Below are positions 35,512-46,932 of a stretch of DNA of 64,000 nucleotides, in pieces; the stretch's first letter is position 1, and the number at the start of each line of letters is the position of its first letter. The stretch is from Roridomyces roridus (taxonomy: Eukaryota; Basidiomycota; Agaricomycetes; Agaricales; Mycenaceae). Location of the stretch: positions 310,001 to 374,000 of the forward strand of contig JARKIF010000014.1 of assembly GCA_029378245.1 (NCBI GenBank). The letters are read 5' to 3'. The translations under genes were made by a program, and so were the position numbers. The notes beneath the pieces were generated by a model. The model saw only the letters and a program-made list of their open reading frames with translations. It ran no database searches and was not told where the DNA came from.

Positions 35512-36662
35512 TTACTCTTGGGCTGCCTGCAGAGCTTGATATAAGCCGTGTTGCTCGCCCAAGCCATACGTCAGTGTCCTCCGATCCATGATGCCAGGAT
35601 CCAACTCGAGCTGGAGAATACATGAAATTAAAGCCTCGTGTGTGTTTGAAAAGACCTACCAGCGATATAACGTCGTCCAGAAGATGCGCTTGGCCGACAT
35701 TCATGCCCATCCCAGCTTCATAGTTGGAATTGACGATGTGGACGTGGAAGTGGTCTGTTGGTTGGTGAGAACGCAGCAAGATTGGATGAAACTGATGCCC
35801 ACAGTAGCTTGGTTGGTAGTGTATGAACATCCTCAGACCGCCTTGTTGGATTCCCCATCTCGATTGCGCGACAGCAGACGCCTCACGGCGGATAGTTTTG
35901 AGGAGGGGTATGTGTGAGCCCCGCAGGTCGCGCAGGCTACGGATGGTGCTGTCTCGAACGATGACGACGAGGTAGAGGCTGCTGAGAGTATGGAGGTCCC
36001 ATTTCAGGTCGGGCAGCATGATGAATTCGGGTGAGGAGAAGAGGATCTTGGATTGTTCTTTACGGCCTTCGAGGATTTCTGTTACCCTGAAGTCTGGTTT
36101 GAGTATGGAGAGGAGGAATGTGAGCAAGGACCTGCCATTTTACACGTTCTGGAGGGAAAGCAGATATGTACGGTTCTACGACGCGTCGGTAGATGTCTGG
36201 CGTCTCGTGGACGAGAATGCAGCTCTGTGGAGAATACTTTTTGATATGCACTTCGGTCGCGGGGCGGATAATGTTGATTTTCACGTCGCCCTGAGGCTGT
36301 TTCTCGGATTCAGATAGCCAGCCAGCCAGCCACATGTACTGAGTGAGAAACAATCGAGGCCTTGGTCGAACAGGGCGCGATGAACGGGCTCACGATATCG
36401 GTATGCTCCATAACTTCTACTTGACCGAGAAATGCACCGAGGCTGCCAGGGAAGATGCGGGAGACGACATCGACGGGAACAGCGGTTTTTTCAATGCGAA
36501 CGATTGCAAGTTCTGGGCCGGGGAAAGTTCCCAGAACGGTGAGCCGACACTTTTCGGGTTCTAAACGAGTCTCAGTGACGTTCGGCGGCGGTCAGGCTTG
36601 CCTTGGAGCAGGATGCGCTCAAACACGAAACCAGCAAGATGATTGGAAGAACTAACGGCCAT
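35512..36662 (-). CDS. DCS1: DcpS/Dcs1 scavenger mRNA decapping enzyme
   Basis: DcpS hydrolyses the m7GpppN cap left after 3'-5' mRNA decay. The start ATG 36,662 begins MAVSSSNHLAGFVFERILLQ. Downstream, CRLTVLGTFPGPELAIVRIE and INIIRPATEVHIKKYSPQ are DcpS N-terminal blocks. The catalytic HIT motif reads YHFHVHIVN after removal of a 48-nt intron beginning GTGGGC, followed by YEAGMGMNVGQAHLLDDVIS. The end, GLYQALQAAQE, stops at 35,512. The exon borders near 36,560 and 36,130 do not join cleanly in frame, so small indels or missed splice sites are possible there. An AGCC-type tandem repeat (about 36,318-36,332) is part of the coding sequence (WLAGWL). Confidence 0.85.
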
Positions 36663-36793
36663 GTGACACGGATGATAGCAGTCATTGTAAGGACGAAACG
36701 GTAAGTATCGCGTAGAAATCGACGAGGTGGATGCGTGTGATCAAGCAGGAGATGCAAGTACAGTACGAGGGAATGATACAAAGGCGACACTTC

Positions 36794-37191
36794 TCATGAC
36801 TTCCAGATGAGAATCGCGAGGGAGCCGACGTAGAAGTAGATGAAATGCTTAGTTTCTGCAAGGGGAATGAGTGGAGAGAGTGGATGGATAAGATGGATTG
36901 CGCACCATGAGTGACATAGCTCCCAAAATTCTTGCCAACGACGACGTGCCATGTAGGACCGTGTCGCCTGTCGAACTCCTTCTTGATCTGCGCTGCGATG
37001 TCCTTTTCGATGTTGTATTTTTCGAGGGCGGCAGAGGCAATATCCACGCTCTCCTGCTGCATCTCGTCGCTCATGTCCACATTCTTTATGATGGCTTTGG
37101 GCCCGATGCCAGTGCTGCTGCCATCGCGAGGGCCGGACGCGGCGTCGGTGGACGAGGATGTAGCGTCGATTTTCTCGGCCATGTAGTCCAA
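36794..37191 (-). CDS. DYN2: Dynein light chain LC8 (DYNLL type)
   Basis: LC8 is a dimeric hub that binds dynein intermediate chain and many other partners. The two exons (37191-36906 and 36855-36794) are joined by a 50-nt intron with donor GTGCGC. Family signatures are [60 protein letters not shown] and the end LAILIWKS. Canonical LC8 is about 89-92 residues; here about 30 extra Ser/Thr-rich residues precede the domain. ATG 37,182 is an alternative start. Same strand as DcpS, 131 bp upstream of it; divergent from ACC1. Confidence 0.94.
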
Positions 37192-37679
37192 TGCAAGACG
37201 TGTTTAGGCAGGCCTGACACGTGCTAGCCGGCTCTTGTCCCTTACGCCCAACAAGTGTGGTTTCTCGGTGGTATGCACCTGCTCTTCTTGCTTCTTGGAG
37301 ATGCTCGCACTCCTATTCTGCTCCCTCTCCGATGTCTGTCCGATATTTCTCGCTGACAACCATCCACAGTGTTTGCAAAAAAACGAGGTCGGCGAGGGTC
37401 TAGACCGCGCCATGATGATCTTAGCGAAAGCCTCCGTCATTCGGGCTTGGGAATTACTAGATACTGGATACCAACGTGTATTTTTTGGTCCTGAATGCAT
37501 CTGAGCCCTCGGACGCGTTTTTCGCGTCTTGACCGCTATCCCACTTACGGCCGCTACCTCCTACTTAGATAAGCCTTTACCGGGTTAAAATCTTTGGGGA
37601 TCCACCTTTCAGCCCGTCGATACCTACCCCATAAGAAACAAGTTGCTACAGTTCCTGCTTGCTCCCGACTCTCATCACC
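37192..37679. other. Divergent promoter region of LC8 and ACC1
   Basis: This is 488 bases between the two start codons. Short open frames on both strands lack domains. No TATA box stands out near the ACC1 start. The stretch is presumed regulatory. Confidence 0.4.
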
Positions 37680-40600
37680 ATGTCGGGCTACGACCATTCC
37701 AAAGTTCAGCATTACATCGGTGCGTGTAGTCTCGCATTCCCGACGCGTTCTCATGTGTCTTGCTAGGGGGGAACTCTTTGGACAAGGCCTCGTCCGGCAG
37801 TGTGCAGGCTTTCGTCAAGGCCAATGGCGGCCACACCGTCATTACCAAGGTGCGCATCGTCCAGATCATGTTTCTCGTCCTCTGCTCACTAGTTTCCAGG
37901 TTCTCATCGCAAACAACGGTAAAAAAAGAGCAAGGTTCCGCAAACGACTATTCTAACTCTTTCTTCAGGTATTGCCGCCGTCAAGGAGATTCGATCCATT
38001 CGCCAATGGAGCTACGAGACCTTTGGGCGCGAGCGCGAGGTCGAATTCACCGTCATGGCCACCCCAGAGGATCTCAAAGTGAATGCCGAATACATTCGTA
38101 TGGCCGACCGGTACATCGAGGTGCCCGGAGGCTCGAACAACAACAACTACGCCAACGTCGACCTCATCGTCGATGTCGCTGAACGCGCCGGCGTCCACGC
38201 AGTTTGGGCTGGCTGGGGTCACGCCTCCGAAAACCCCCGTCTGCCAGAGAGCTTGGCGGCGAGCAAGAACAAGATTGTCTTCATCGGTCCCCCCGGCAGC
38301 GCCATGCGCAGCTTAGGAGACAAAATCTCCAGTACCATCGTCGCCCAGAGCGCTCAAGTCCCCACTATGCCCTGGTCAGGAACGGGCATCGAAGATACCG
38401 AATTCTCAGACGCGGGCTACGTTACCGTTCCCGACAAGGCGTACCAGGACGCCTGTGTCACCAGCGTCGAGCAAGGCATGCAGAAGGCGGAGGAGATCGG
38501 GTACCCCATCATGATCAAGGCGAGCGAGGGAGGAGGAGGCAAGGGTATCAGGAAAGTCGAGAAGCCGGAAGCGTTCAAGAATGCTTTCCACGCCGTGGCC
38601 GGGGAGATTCCAGGTGAGTCACGCGTCTATTTTCTTTCCGGTCGAGTTTTTAAACGCCAATGTAGGCTCCCCCATCTTTATCATGAAATTGGCCGGTCAG
38701 GCGCGTCATTTGGAGGTGCAGCTGCTGGCCGACCAGTACGGCAATGCCATCTCTCTGTTCGGACGTGACTGCTCCGTCCAACGTCGTCATCAAAAAATTA
38801 TCGAGGAGGCGCCGGTTACTATTGCGACCCAGGATACGTTCGAGCAGATGGAGCGCGCTGCTGTTCGTCTAGCCAAACTCGTCGGCTACGTTAGTGCTGG
38901 GACGGTCGAGTGTAGGTTCTCATTTACTCTTATTTGCTGGCCCTCACCCTCTCCCAGACCTGTATAATCACGCCGAGGATGATTTCTACTTCCTCGAACT
39001 TAACCCGCGTCTGCAGGTCGAGCATCCCACGACGGAAATGGTCTCTGGTGTCAACTTGCCCGCGGCACAACTCCAGGTCGCTATGGGTATCCCGTTGCAC
39101 CGAATCAAAGACATTCGTCAACTCTACGGCGTCGCCCTCAACGCCTCTTCCGAGATCGACTTTGACCTCGTCAAACCCGACTCCAACTCGCTCCAACGCA
39201 AACCGCGTCCCAAAGGTCACGTGGTGGCCGTCCGTATCACTGCCGAGAATCCCGACGCCGGCTTCAAGCCTTCCTCGGGTTCTATCCAAGAGCTCAACTT
39301 CCGCTCCAGCACCAATGTCTGGGGTTATTTCTCCGTCACCACAGCCGGAGGACTCCACGAGTTTGCCGACTCTCAGTTCGGTCACATTTTCGCGTACGGT
39401 GAAGACCGTAGCGAGAGTAGGAAAAATATGATCGTCGCCCTCAAGGAGCTCAGCATTCGTGGAGACTTCCGAACCACCGTCGAATATCTCATCAAGCTGC
39501 TCGAGCTCGAAGCGTTCCGCAACAACACCATCACCACCGGTTGGCTTGATTCGCTCATCAGCAGCAAGCTCACCGCGGAGCGGCCTGACGCCACTCTTGC
39601 CGTCGTTTGCGGTGCGGTCACCAAGGCCTTCCTTGCCTCGGAGGCCTGCTGGACCGAGTACAAGCAGATTCTCGACAAGGTCAAGTCCCGACACGCGATA
39701 TCCTCAAGACGGTTTTCGGTGTCGAATTCATCTACGAGAATGTCCGCTACTCATTCACCGTCGCTCGTTCTTCGATGCACGCCTGGACTTTGTATTTGAA
39801 TGGCGGAAGCACGATGATCGGTGCGCGCCCTCTCGCGGATGGTGGTCTGTTGGTGTCGCTCGATGGTCGGAGTCACTCGATCTATTGGCGCGAGGAAGTC
39901 GGTGCCATGCGTCTCATGGTGGATGCCAAGACCTGCTTGATTGAGCAGGAGAACGACCCGACCCAATTGCGGAGTCCGAGTCCCGGAAAACTCATTCGCT
40001 TCTTCCTCGAGAGCGGCGACCATATCAATGCTGGAGAGCAGTATGCTGAAATTGAGGTTTGTCTTTTTGAGTTTACTTACGACGGCATCAAAATTGATCA
40101 TCATGTTCCAGGTGATGAAAATGTACATGCCTTTGGTTGCCTCGGAGGACGGCACGCTCCAGTTGATCAAACAACCTGGAGTGTCTCTTGCACCTGGGGA
40201 TATCCTGGGTATCCTCACTCTCGACGACCCTACCCGGGTTAAGCACGCCAAACCCTTCGAAGGCCTTCTCCCGCCCATGGGCGCTCCCGGCGTTGTTGGC
40301 AACAAGCCTCACCAACGTCTGGCTCGTTCCATCAACACGCTCAATGACATCCTCGATGGTTTCGACAACCAGTCCATCATGAATTCGACGCTCAAGGAGC
40401 TCATCGACGTGCTGCACGAGCCAGATCTCCCTTACTCTGCAGTGACCGCGATTCTTTCGTCCCTGTCCGGTCGTATGCCCTCCAAGCTCGAGGACGGCAT
40501 CAGGGCTGCCATCGACGCTGCCAAGTCCAAGGGCCCCGCGCAAGAGTTCCCTGCTGCGCGCATCAAGAAGGTCGTCGAGCACTATATCATCGACAACATC

Positions 40601-43600
40601 CTCGAGCAGGACCGGGCGATGTTCCGTGCTTCGCTTATACCTGTGACGGATGTGCTCGAGAAGTTTAGCGACGGTTTGAAGGGGCATGAGCGGGATACCC
40701 TCTCTGATCTGTTGACGCGATACGAGTCGACGGAGAAGCTCTTTGGTGGAAGCATTGAGACGCGTGTTTTGGCCCTCCGTGACCAGAACAAAGATGACTT
40801 GGACAAGGTCGTCGCTCTTGTTCTGAGCCACATCAAGGCGCAGAACAAGTCCAAACTGGTGCTTGCGATTATCGACTACATCAAGACCAGTGGACTGAAT
40901 GTGGCCAACGCCGAAAGTCGGTTGTATCAGGTTATGCAGAGCCTGACGGTCCTCGAGTCCAAGTGCGTCAGATATTCTAGACGTTTCGATTCATTCATTA
41001 ACCGGTTTTTACCAGATCGTCGACGGCGGTGGCTCTCAAGGCCCGCGAAGTGCTCATCCTTGGGCAAATGCCCTCTTACGAAGAGCGTCTCGTTCAAATG
41101 GAGTCGATCCTCAAGGCTGCCGTTTCCAATACTCACTACGGCGATTCGGCCAATGGACCCAGGTAGCTTCTCCTTTACTCTCTGTATTCTTGTGCTGATA
41201 CAAGTCTAGGACGCCTGCACTCGACGTTCTCAAAGAGCTCAGTGATTCGCGGTACACGGTGTACGATGTTCTCCCTACGTTCTTCCTCCACGACGACTCT
41301 CTTGTCACACTTGCGGCGTACGAGGTTTACATCCGTCGTGCTTACCGCGTTTACACCTCTCTTTCGGTCGACTACGATGAAGGTGATGCTCTCGAGGAGG
41401 ACGGTGATGTTCCCGTTGTAACGTGGCGCTTCAATCTCGGCCGGTCGCACTCGCCACCGTCCTACGCCCCGCCTTGGCCGCCCCATCGACCAGACGAAAC
41501 GGGCAGGGTCCGTCAGTGATCTGACGTACGTGATCAACCGGCACGAGTCCCAGCCGGTCCGGACCGGCGCGCTCGCATCATTCTCATCATTCTCGGCAAT
41601 GGAGCGGGGTTTCCACAAAGTCACCGCCACGCTGCCGGCATTCGATGCCGCCGAGTACCGCCGCCGCCATGGCACCACCGTGCAGGCCCCGAATGTCATG
41701 AACGTCGCCCTCCGCATCTTTGACGAGGCCGACGACATGCCGCAGGACGTCTGGTCGGAGAAACTGATCGCGTTCACCAACGAGAACGACGCCATTCTTG
41801 GCCGCCGTGGCGTGCGCCGCATTTCCTGGATGATCTGCCGCCCCGGGCAATATCCCGTCTACTTCACGCTGCGTTGCACAGACGGAAAGTGGGGCGAGGA
41901 GGAGGCGATCCGGAACATCGAGCCTGCGCTTGCCTTCCAGCTTGAGCTCAGCCGGCTTTCCAAGTACAACCTCAAGCCCTGCTTTGTCGAGACGAAGCAG
42001 ATTCACATCTACCACGCCGTTGCCCAAGAGAACCAGCTGGACAACCGCTTCTTCGTCCGTGGTCTCGTCCGCCCCGGTCGTCTCCGTGGTTCTATGAGCA
42101 CCGCCGAGTACCTCATCTCCTGAGACCGACCGTCTCGTAACCAACGTTCTTGACGCCCTCGAGGTCGTCACCGCAGCAGTACCGCAACGCCGACTGCAAC
42201 CACATCTTCCTCAACTTTGTCTACAACCTTGCCGTGACATACGAGGATGTGCTCGCGGCCATCTCTGGCTTCATTTCGAGGCACGGCAAGCGTCTGTGGA
42301 GACTGCACGTGACCGGGTCCGAAATTCGGATTGCGTTGGAGGATGATGAAGGCAACGTCACGCCCATCCGCTGCACCATCGACAACGTTTCTGGCTTCGT
42401 CGTTCACTACCAAGGCTACCAGGAAATTGTCACCGAGAAGGGCACCATTCTCAAGTCCATTGGCGACAAGGGCCCGTTGCACCTTGAACCTGCCCATCAG
42501 CCTTACCCGACGAAGGAGTCGCTGCAGCCCAAACGGTACCAGGCTCATCTCATCGGCACCACCTACGTGTACGACTTCCCCGGCCTCTTCTCCAAGGCTT
42601 TGAACAATGTCTGGCTCAAGGCCCGCGAGACGGATCCGGCCCTGACCATGCCCAAGGTCGTTCTGACATCCAAGGAGCTTGTCTTGGATGAACACGACCA
42701 ACTAGTCGAGGTGGACCGTGCGCCTGGCAACAATGCGTTCGGCATGGTCGGCTGGGTCTTCACCATCCACACCCCCGAATACCCTGCTGGACGCAAAGTC
42801 GTCGTCGTCGCCAACGACATCACCTACAAAATCGGTTCCTTCGGTCCCATTGAGGACCAGTTCTTCTACCTCGTCACCCAATACGCCCGCAACCTCGGTA
42901 TCCCGCGGATTTACCTCTCCGCCAACTCTGGAGCTCGCATCGGATTGGCTGAGGAGGCTCTTCCCCTCTTCTCTGCGGCTTGGAACGACGAAGCTCACCC
43001 TGAGAAGGGCGTCAAATACCTTTACCTCACGCGGGAAAACTTCCTCAAGTTGGAGGAGAAGGGTGGCGAGTCCGTTCGCACCGAGGAGATCGAGGTGAAT
43101 GGGGAGCGTCGCTACAAGATCACGGACGTCATCGGTCTGCAAGACGGCCTCGGTGTCGAGTCGCTCAAGGGCTCTGGTCTCATTGCTGGCGAGACCTCTC
43201 GGGCGTACGACGATATTTTCACCATCACTCTCGTCACTGCCCGTTCGGTCGGTATCGGTGCCTACCTCGTTCGTCTTGGAGAGCGTGCAGTCCAGGTCGA
43301 GGGCCAGCCTATCATTCTCACCGGTGCGCCTGCTCTGAACAAGGTCCTCGGTCGCGAGGTTTACACGTCCAACTTGCAACTCGGTGGCACCCAAATCATG
43401 TTCAAGAACGGTGTCTCCCATCTCACGGCAAGCAGCGATCTGGAAGGTGCCACGCACATCCTGGACTGGATGTCGTACGTCCCCGACGTTCGGAATGGTC
43501 CTCTGCCTGTTCGCGAAACCTCTGACCCTTGGGATCGCGAGATCGGCTACAAGCCACCAAAGGGTGTGTATGATCCTCGCTGGTTCATTGCAGGGAAGAC

Positions 43601-44817
43601 GGACGAGGGCACCGGCGCGTGGACCAGCGGTTTCTTCGACAAGGGCTCTTTCCAGGAGACCCTCAGCGGCTGGGCACAAACGGTCGTTGTTGGTCGCGCT
43701 CGTCTCGGTGGCATCCCCATGGGTGTGATTGCCGTCGAAACCAGGACCATCGAGCGTGTCGTTCCCGCAGATCCCGCCAATGCCGCCTCTTTCGAGCAAC
43801 ACATCATGGAGGCCGGGCAGGTGTGGTACCCCAATTCCGCTTACAAGACGGCGCAGGCGATCTTCGACTTCAACCGCGAGGGTCTGCCTCTCATCATCTT
43901 TGCCAACTGGCGTGGTTTCTCTGGCGGTCAGCAGGACATGTACGACGAGGTTCTGAAGCAGGGTTCCAAGATCGTCGACGGTCTTTCGAGCTACAAGCAG
44001 CCTGTGTTTGTCTACATCGTTCCCAACGGCGAGCTTCGTGGCGGCGCTTGGGTCGTGCTGGACCCCTCCATCAACCCGGAGCAAATGGAGATGTATGCAG
44101 ACGTCGACGCGCGTGCCGGTGTGCTCGAGGCCGAGGGTATCGTCGAGATCAAGATGCGGCGGGACAAGATCGTCAAGCTCATGGAGCGACTCGACGAGAC
44201 ATACGCGACCTTCAAGCGGGAGTCGAACGATAGTTCCAAGACGCCCGAGGAGCGAGCCGCTGCTTCTTCTGCGTTGGCCAGCCGTGAGACGTTCTTGGAG
44301 CCGACCTACAAGCAGATTGCTCTGTTGTACGCGGATCTTCACGAGTGCGTGTTTCTTTCCGCCGTCTATTTTTCTTTTATTAAACTTTGTTTTCAGCCGG
44401 ACTGGTCGTATGGAGGCCAAGGGGTGCGCGAAGCCCGCTGTCTGGAAGGAGGCGCGTCGGCGCTTCTACTGGGCAGTGCGTTCCCGGGTGGCGCGTTCGG
44501 CCGCTCTCGCCGACATTGCCGAAGCGAGTCCCGGAACAAAACCGGAGTACCGCTCCCGCCTGCTCGACGGCCTCGCCTCGATCGACGCTTCGACAAGTCC
44601 GCGGGAGGTGGCGGAGAAGCTCGAGAAGCTGGACATTTCACAGACGATCGTGCAACTCAAGACGGACTACTTGATGAAGAACCTGTTGAGTCTGACCAAG
44701 GAAGACCGCAAGGCCGCGATAGATGGTCTCCACCGGTTTGCCGACAACCTCTCGGAGGAGGAGCGAGCCTCGTTGGTCACCGTTCTCCAGGGCCCGGCCC
44801 GCTCACCCGGTATGTAG
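37680..44817 (+). CDS. ACC1: Acetyl-CoA carboxylase, frame broken at four points
   Basis: ACC makes malonyl-CoA for fatty-acid synthesis. Small 5' exons ([41 protein letters not shown]) lead into the biotin carboxylase domain ([50 protein letters not shown]). The biotinyl site is E-VMKM, with an intron (donor GTTTGT, 40,056-40,111) directly before the Val codon. The central domain and the carboxyltransferase domain follow ([74 protein letters not shown]). The last intron is near 44,347-44,396. The stop is at 44,817. Four single-base breaks: one G missing near 39,680 and extra bases at 41,463 (T), 42,121 (T) and about 42,175 (G). ACC1 is essential in most fungi, so these are more likely sequence errors than loss. 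Confidence 0.95.
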
Positions 44818-44993
44818 TCGCTCTTGCTGCACTCGATCGCGACTTACGATTGCACAGCTCCTTCATACGCATCAGGCTAAATTCTGCTGCACACGCACTG
44901 TCTCTCCACTCGCATCGCTTTAATTCCTTTTGCTACATAGAAACGAATTTGTATATTACACGCACGCTTTATAGAATCAATTCCTTGTCCTCC

Positions 44994-46748
44994 TCATCTC
45001 GTAGCCGGGATCTTTGCGTAGTTGACTTGGGGATGAAGGGGCGTGTGAGCTCTCATCCAAGGGTGAGCCAAAGCTCCCGTCAACGAAACACGCGAGTGCG
45101 CATCGAAACGAACGAGGTGGTCCAGTAGATCAATGGCTAGGTAAATGTCAACCAAACGGATCGAAAAGATGATACGAGAAGACGTACCCTGACCAGGGAG
45201 TTTTTTCTCCACGAGATCGTCCCAGCGCATTTTCGGAAACGGAGGATGACCATCATAATCTCCTACCCAGGGATTTTGGAGGGTGAACCTGTAAGGTCGT
45301 TGAGTTGTATGTACAAGCAACGGAGAGATACGCACATTGTAAAGAGGAGAATGCCGCCGCTGAAGCTATCAGCGTAATAGTCGTATCCCTCTTCGGTGTA
45401 AACTTCGGGAGCCATGTACGCATAGGAGCCGCACACGGTGTGCATGAGATCTCTGCTGTCGACATCTTTGGCGATGTTGGACAATCCAAAGTCGGCGATT
45501 TTGATAAAAGGCTTTGCGTCGTCATGATCGCGGAGGAGGATATTCTGTAGATTGGTCAATCGTCTGTGGAATGGGCTGCAGAGTAACTAACCTCGGGTTT
45601 GAGGTCTCGGTGAGTGATTCCTAGGGCATGGCAATGGGCCATGGCATGACACAGCTGGAACATGATGTCGCGGGCTATGTTCGTGGCTATATTGTCTTTA
45701 GCATGGTGTATTGCCCAAAGGATGAGATTTACCTAGTCCTCCTCTAGCGATGGCACGCCCCAAGAACTCAAGCAAACTCTGGCCCGGCATGTATTGGAGT
45801 ACAAGGTCTAAGCAAATTTGTGAGATGCGTTGGTAATGCAGACGTGTTAACTCACAGATGGTCGGCTTGTTCATGTCGTGGTGGGCGGAAAAAAGGCGAA
45901 TGACAGTGTGCGTGAACGATATTCTCCATTGCCCGGATCTGCGGATTCGTTCAATGGGTTGGACCAACACGAAAAGAAATAGAGTACCTCCGTCAGGCGG
46001 TCCTTGATGACTTTCAGATGATCGCATGAGCGTCCAGGAGTCTTTAATTGAATGAGCAAAGGCAGGGAGACCGAGACCAAGATCACGAACATAGGTCATT
46101 TTCTTGACAGCGACAAGCCTGTTGGTGGCCTGTTCGACGGCCAAATCGACTGTGCCGTACGTTCCGCTGCCCAGGTTGCTTTGGGTAACATACATCTGGT
46201 CGAAATCAAAATGGTGTGCCCTCCCTGCGACATGGTGGAATCGGTAACCTGTTGTTAGAGATGAGCCAAGCGCGCAAAAGATAATATAAGATCGTACGGA
46301 AGTCGTAGAAGCCTTGCTCCTCGGGGACGACGACGGGAGCGCCAAAGCCAATTTCATCCTTGTCCTCGAGCCGGTACGGTTCCTTGCCCACTAATTCACC
46401 GTTGACCTGTCCGCATTGTCAGAAAGAGATTGGAGAGGGCACCAGAAATGCTCACCCAAGTGCCACCAGTCGAAACGTCCTGGATCCAGACCTCGGACTC
46501 GACACCCGTCCGACGGTTCCAAGAGATAATGGCATGCTTGCCACCTGCAACTAGTGAGTCCGTGCACCCGGGCAAGGAGAAGTGGACTGACTGATGTGTT
46601 CCCCGGGGAGAACCAGGTTACTGAGAAGAGGATTTCTTCCGAAGGAGCATTCTGGAGTGAGACGCCAGAGGTCGATGCGGTAATGCTTGGGATGACCGCT
46701 GAGCGGGATGAGATAGGCACAGAGATGATCGTCGAGAGAGTTGTTCAT
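44994..46748 (-). CDS. FHA-domain Ser/Thr kinase (Rad53/Chk2-like)
   Basis: ATG 46,748 begins an N-terminal FHA domain: SFGRNPLL, then after introns GGKHAIISWN, WIQDVSTGGTW and VNGELVGKEPYRLEDKDEIG. A kinase domain follows with QSNLGSGTYGTVDLAVEQAT (glycine loop), VAVKKM (catalytic Lys), THRDLKPENILLRD, IADFGLSN and CGSYAYMAPEVY. The end is ALAHPWMRAHTP with a stop at 44,994. FHA plus kinase is the arrangement of Chk2/Rad53/Cds1 checkpoint kinases, in which FHA binds phosphothreonine. There is only one FHA and no long C-terminal tail, closer to Cds1 or Mek1 than to Rad53. At least seven short introns are present; not all borders are fixed. Confidence 0.8.
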
Positions 46749-46785
46749 GGCGGTTTGCTGAAGAGAGGCTACAGCGCAGGCCCAT

Positions 46786-46793
46786 CTTTTATA
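46786..46793 (-). promoter_or_regulatory. TATA box upstream of the FHA kinase
   Basis: On the minus strand TATAAAAG lies about 40 bp before the chosen ATG at 46,748. This supports that start over an ATG further upstream in the same frame. Confidence 0.45.
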
Positions 46794-46932
46794 CGCGAAC
46801 GGCGGGCCCAAGCGTCGTCGGAAAAGGAAGGTGAGGAATCATGGCCCATTGTTCTTGCAATCAAAGCGCGTGGAGAGACGCGTCCGTGGCTGTGCCTCAT
46901 CACATGACTTCTGTTACGTAAAATACATGCGA

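Noticed and set aside
36318..36332. Short AGCC tandem repeat as a regulatory microsatellite
   Set aside because: It lies inside DcpS coding sequence (WLAGWL) and has only about four units.
38930..39694. Antisense open frame over the ACC1 biotin carboxylase region
   Set aside because: Same reason: a shadow of a strongly conserved coding exon.
42702..44420. Long open frame (572 residues) on the strand opposite ACC1
   Set aside because: It mirrors the conserved carboxyltransferase coding sequence; its composition reflects codon bias of the sense strand and it has no domain.
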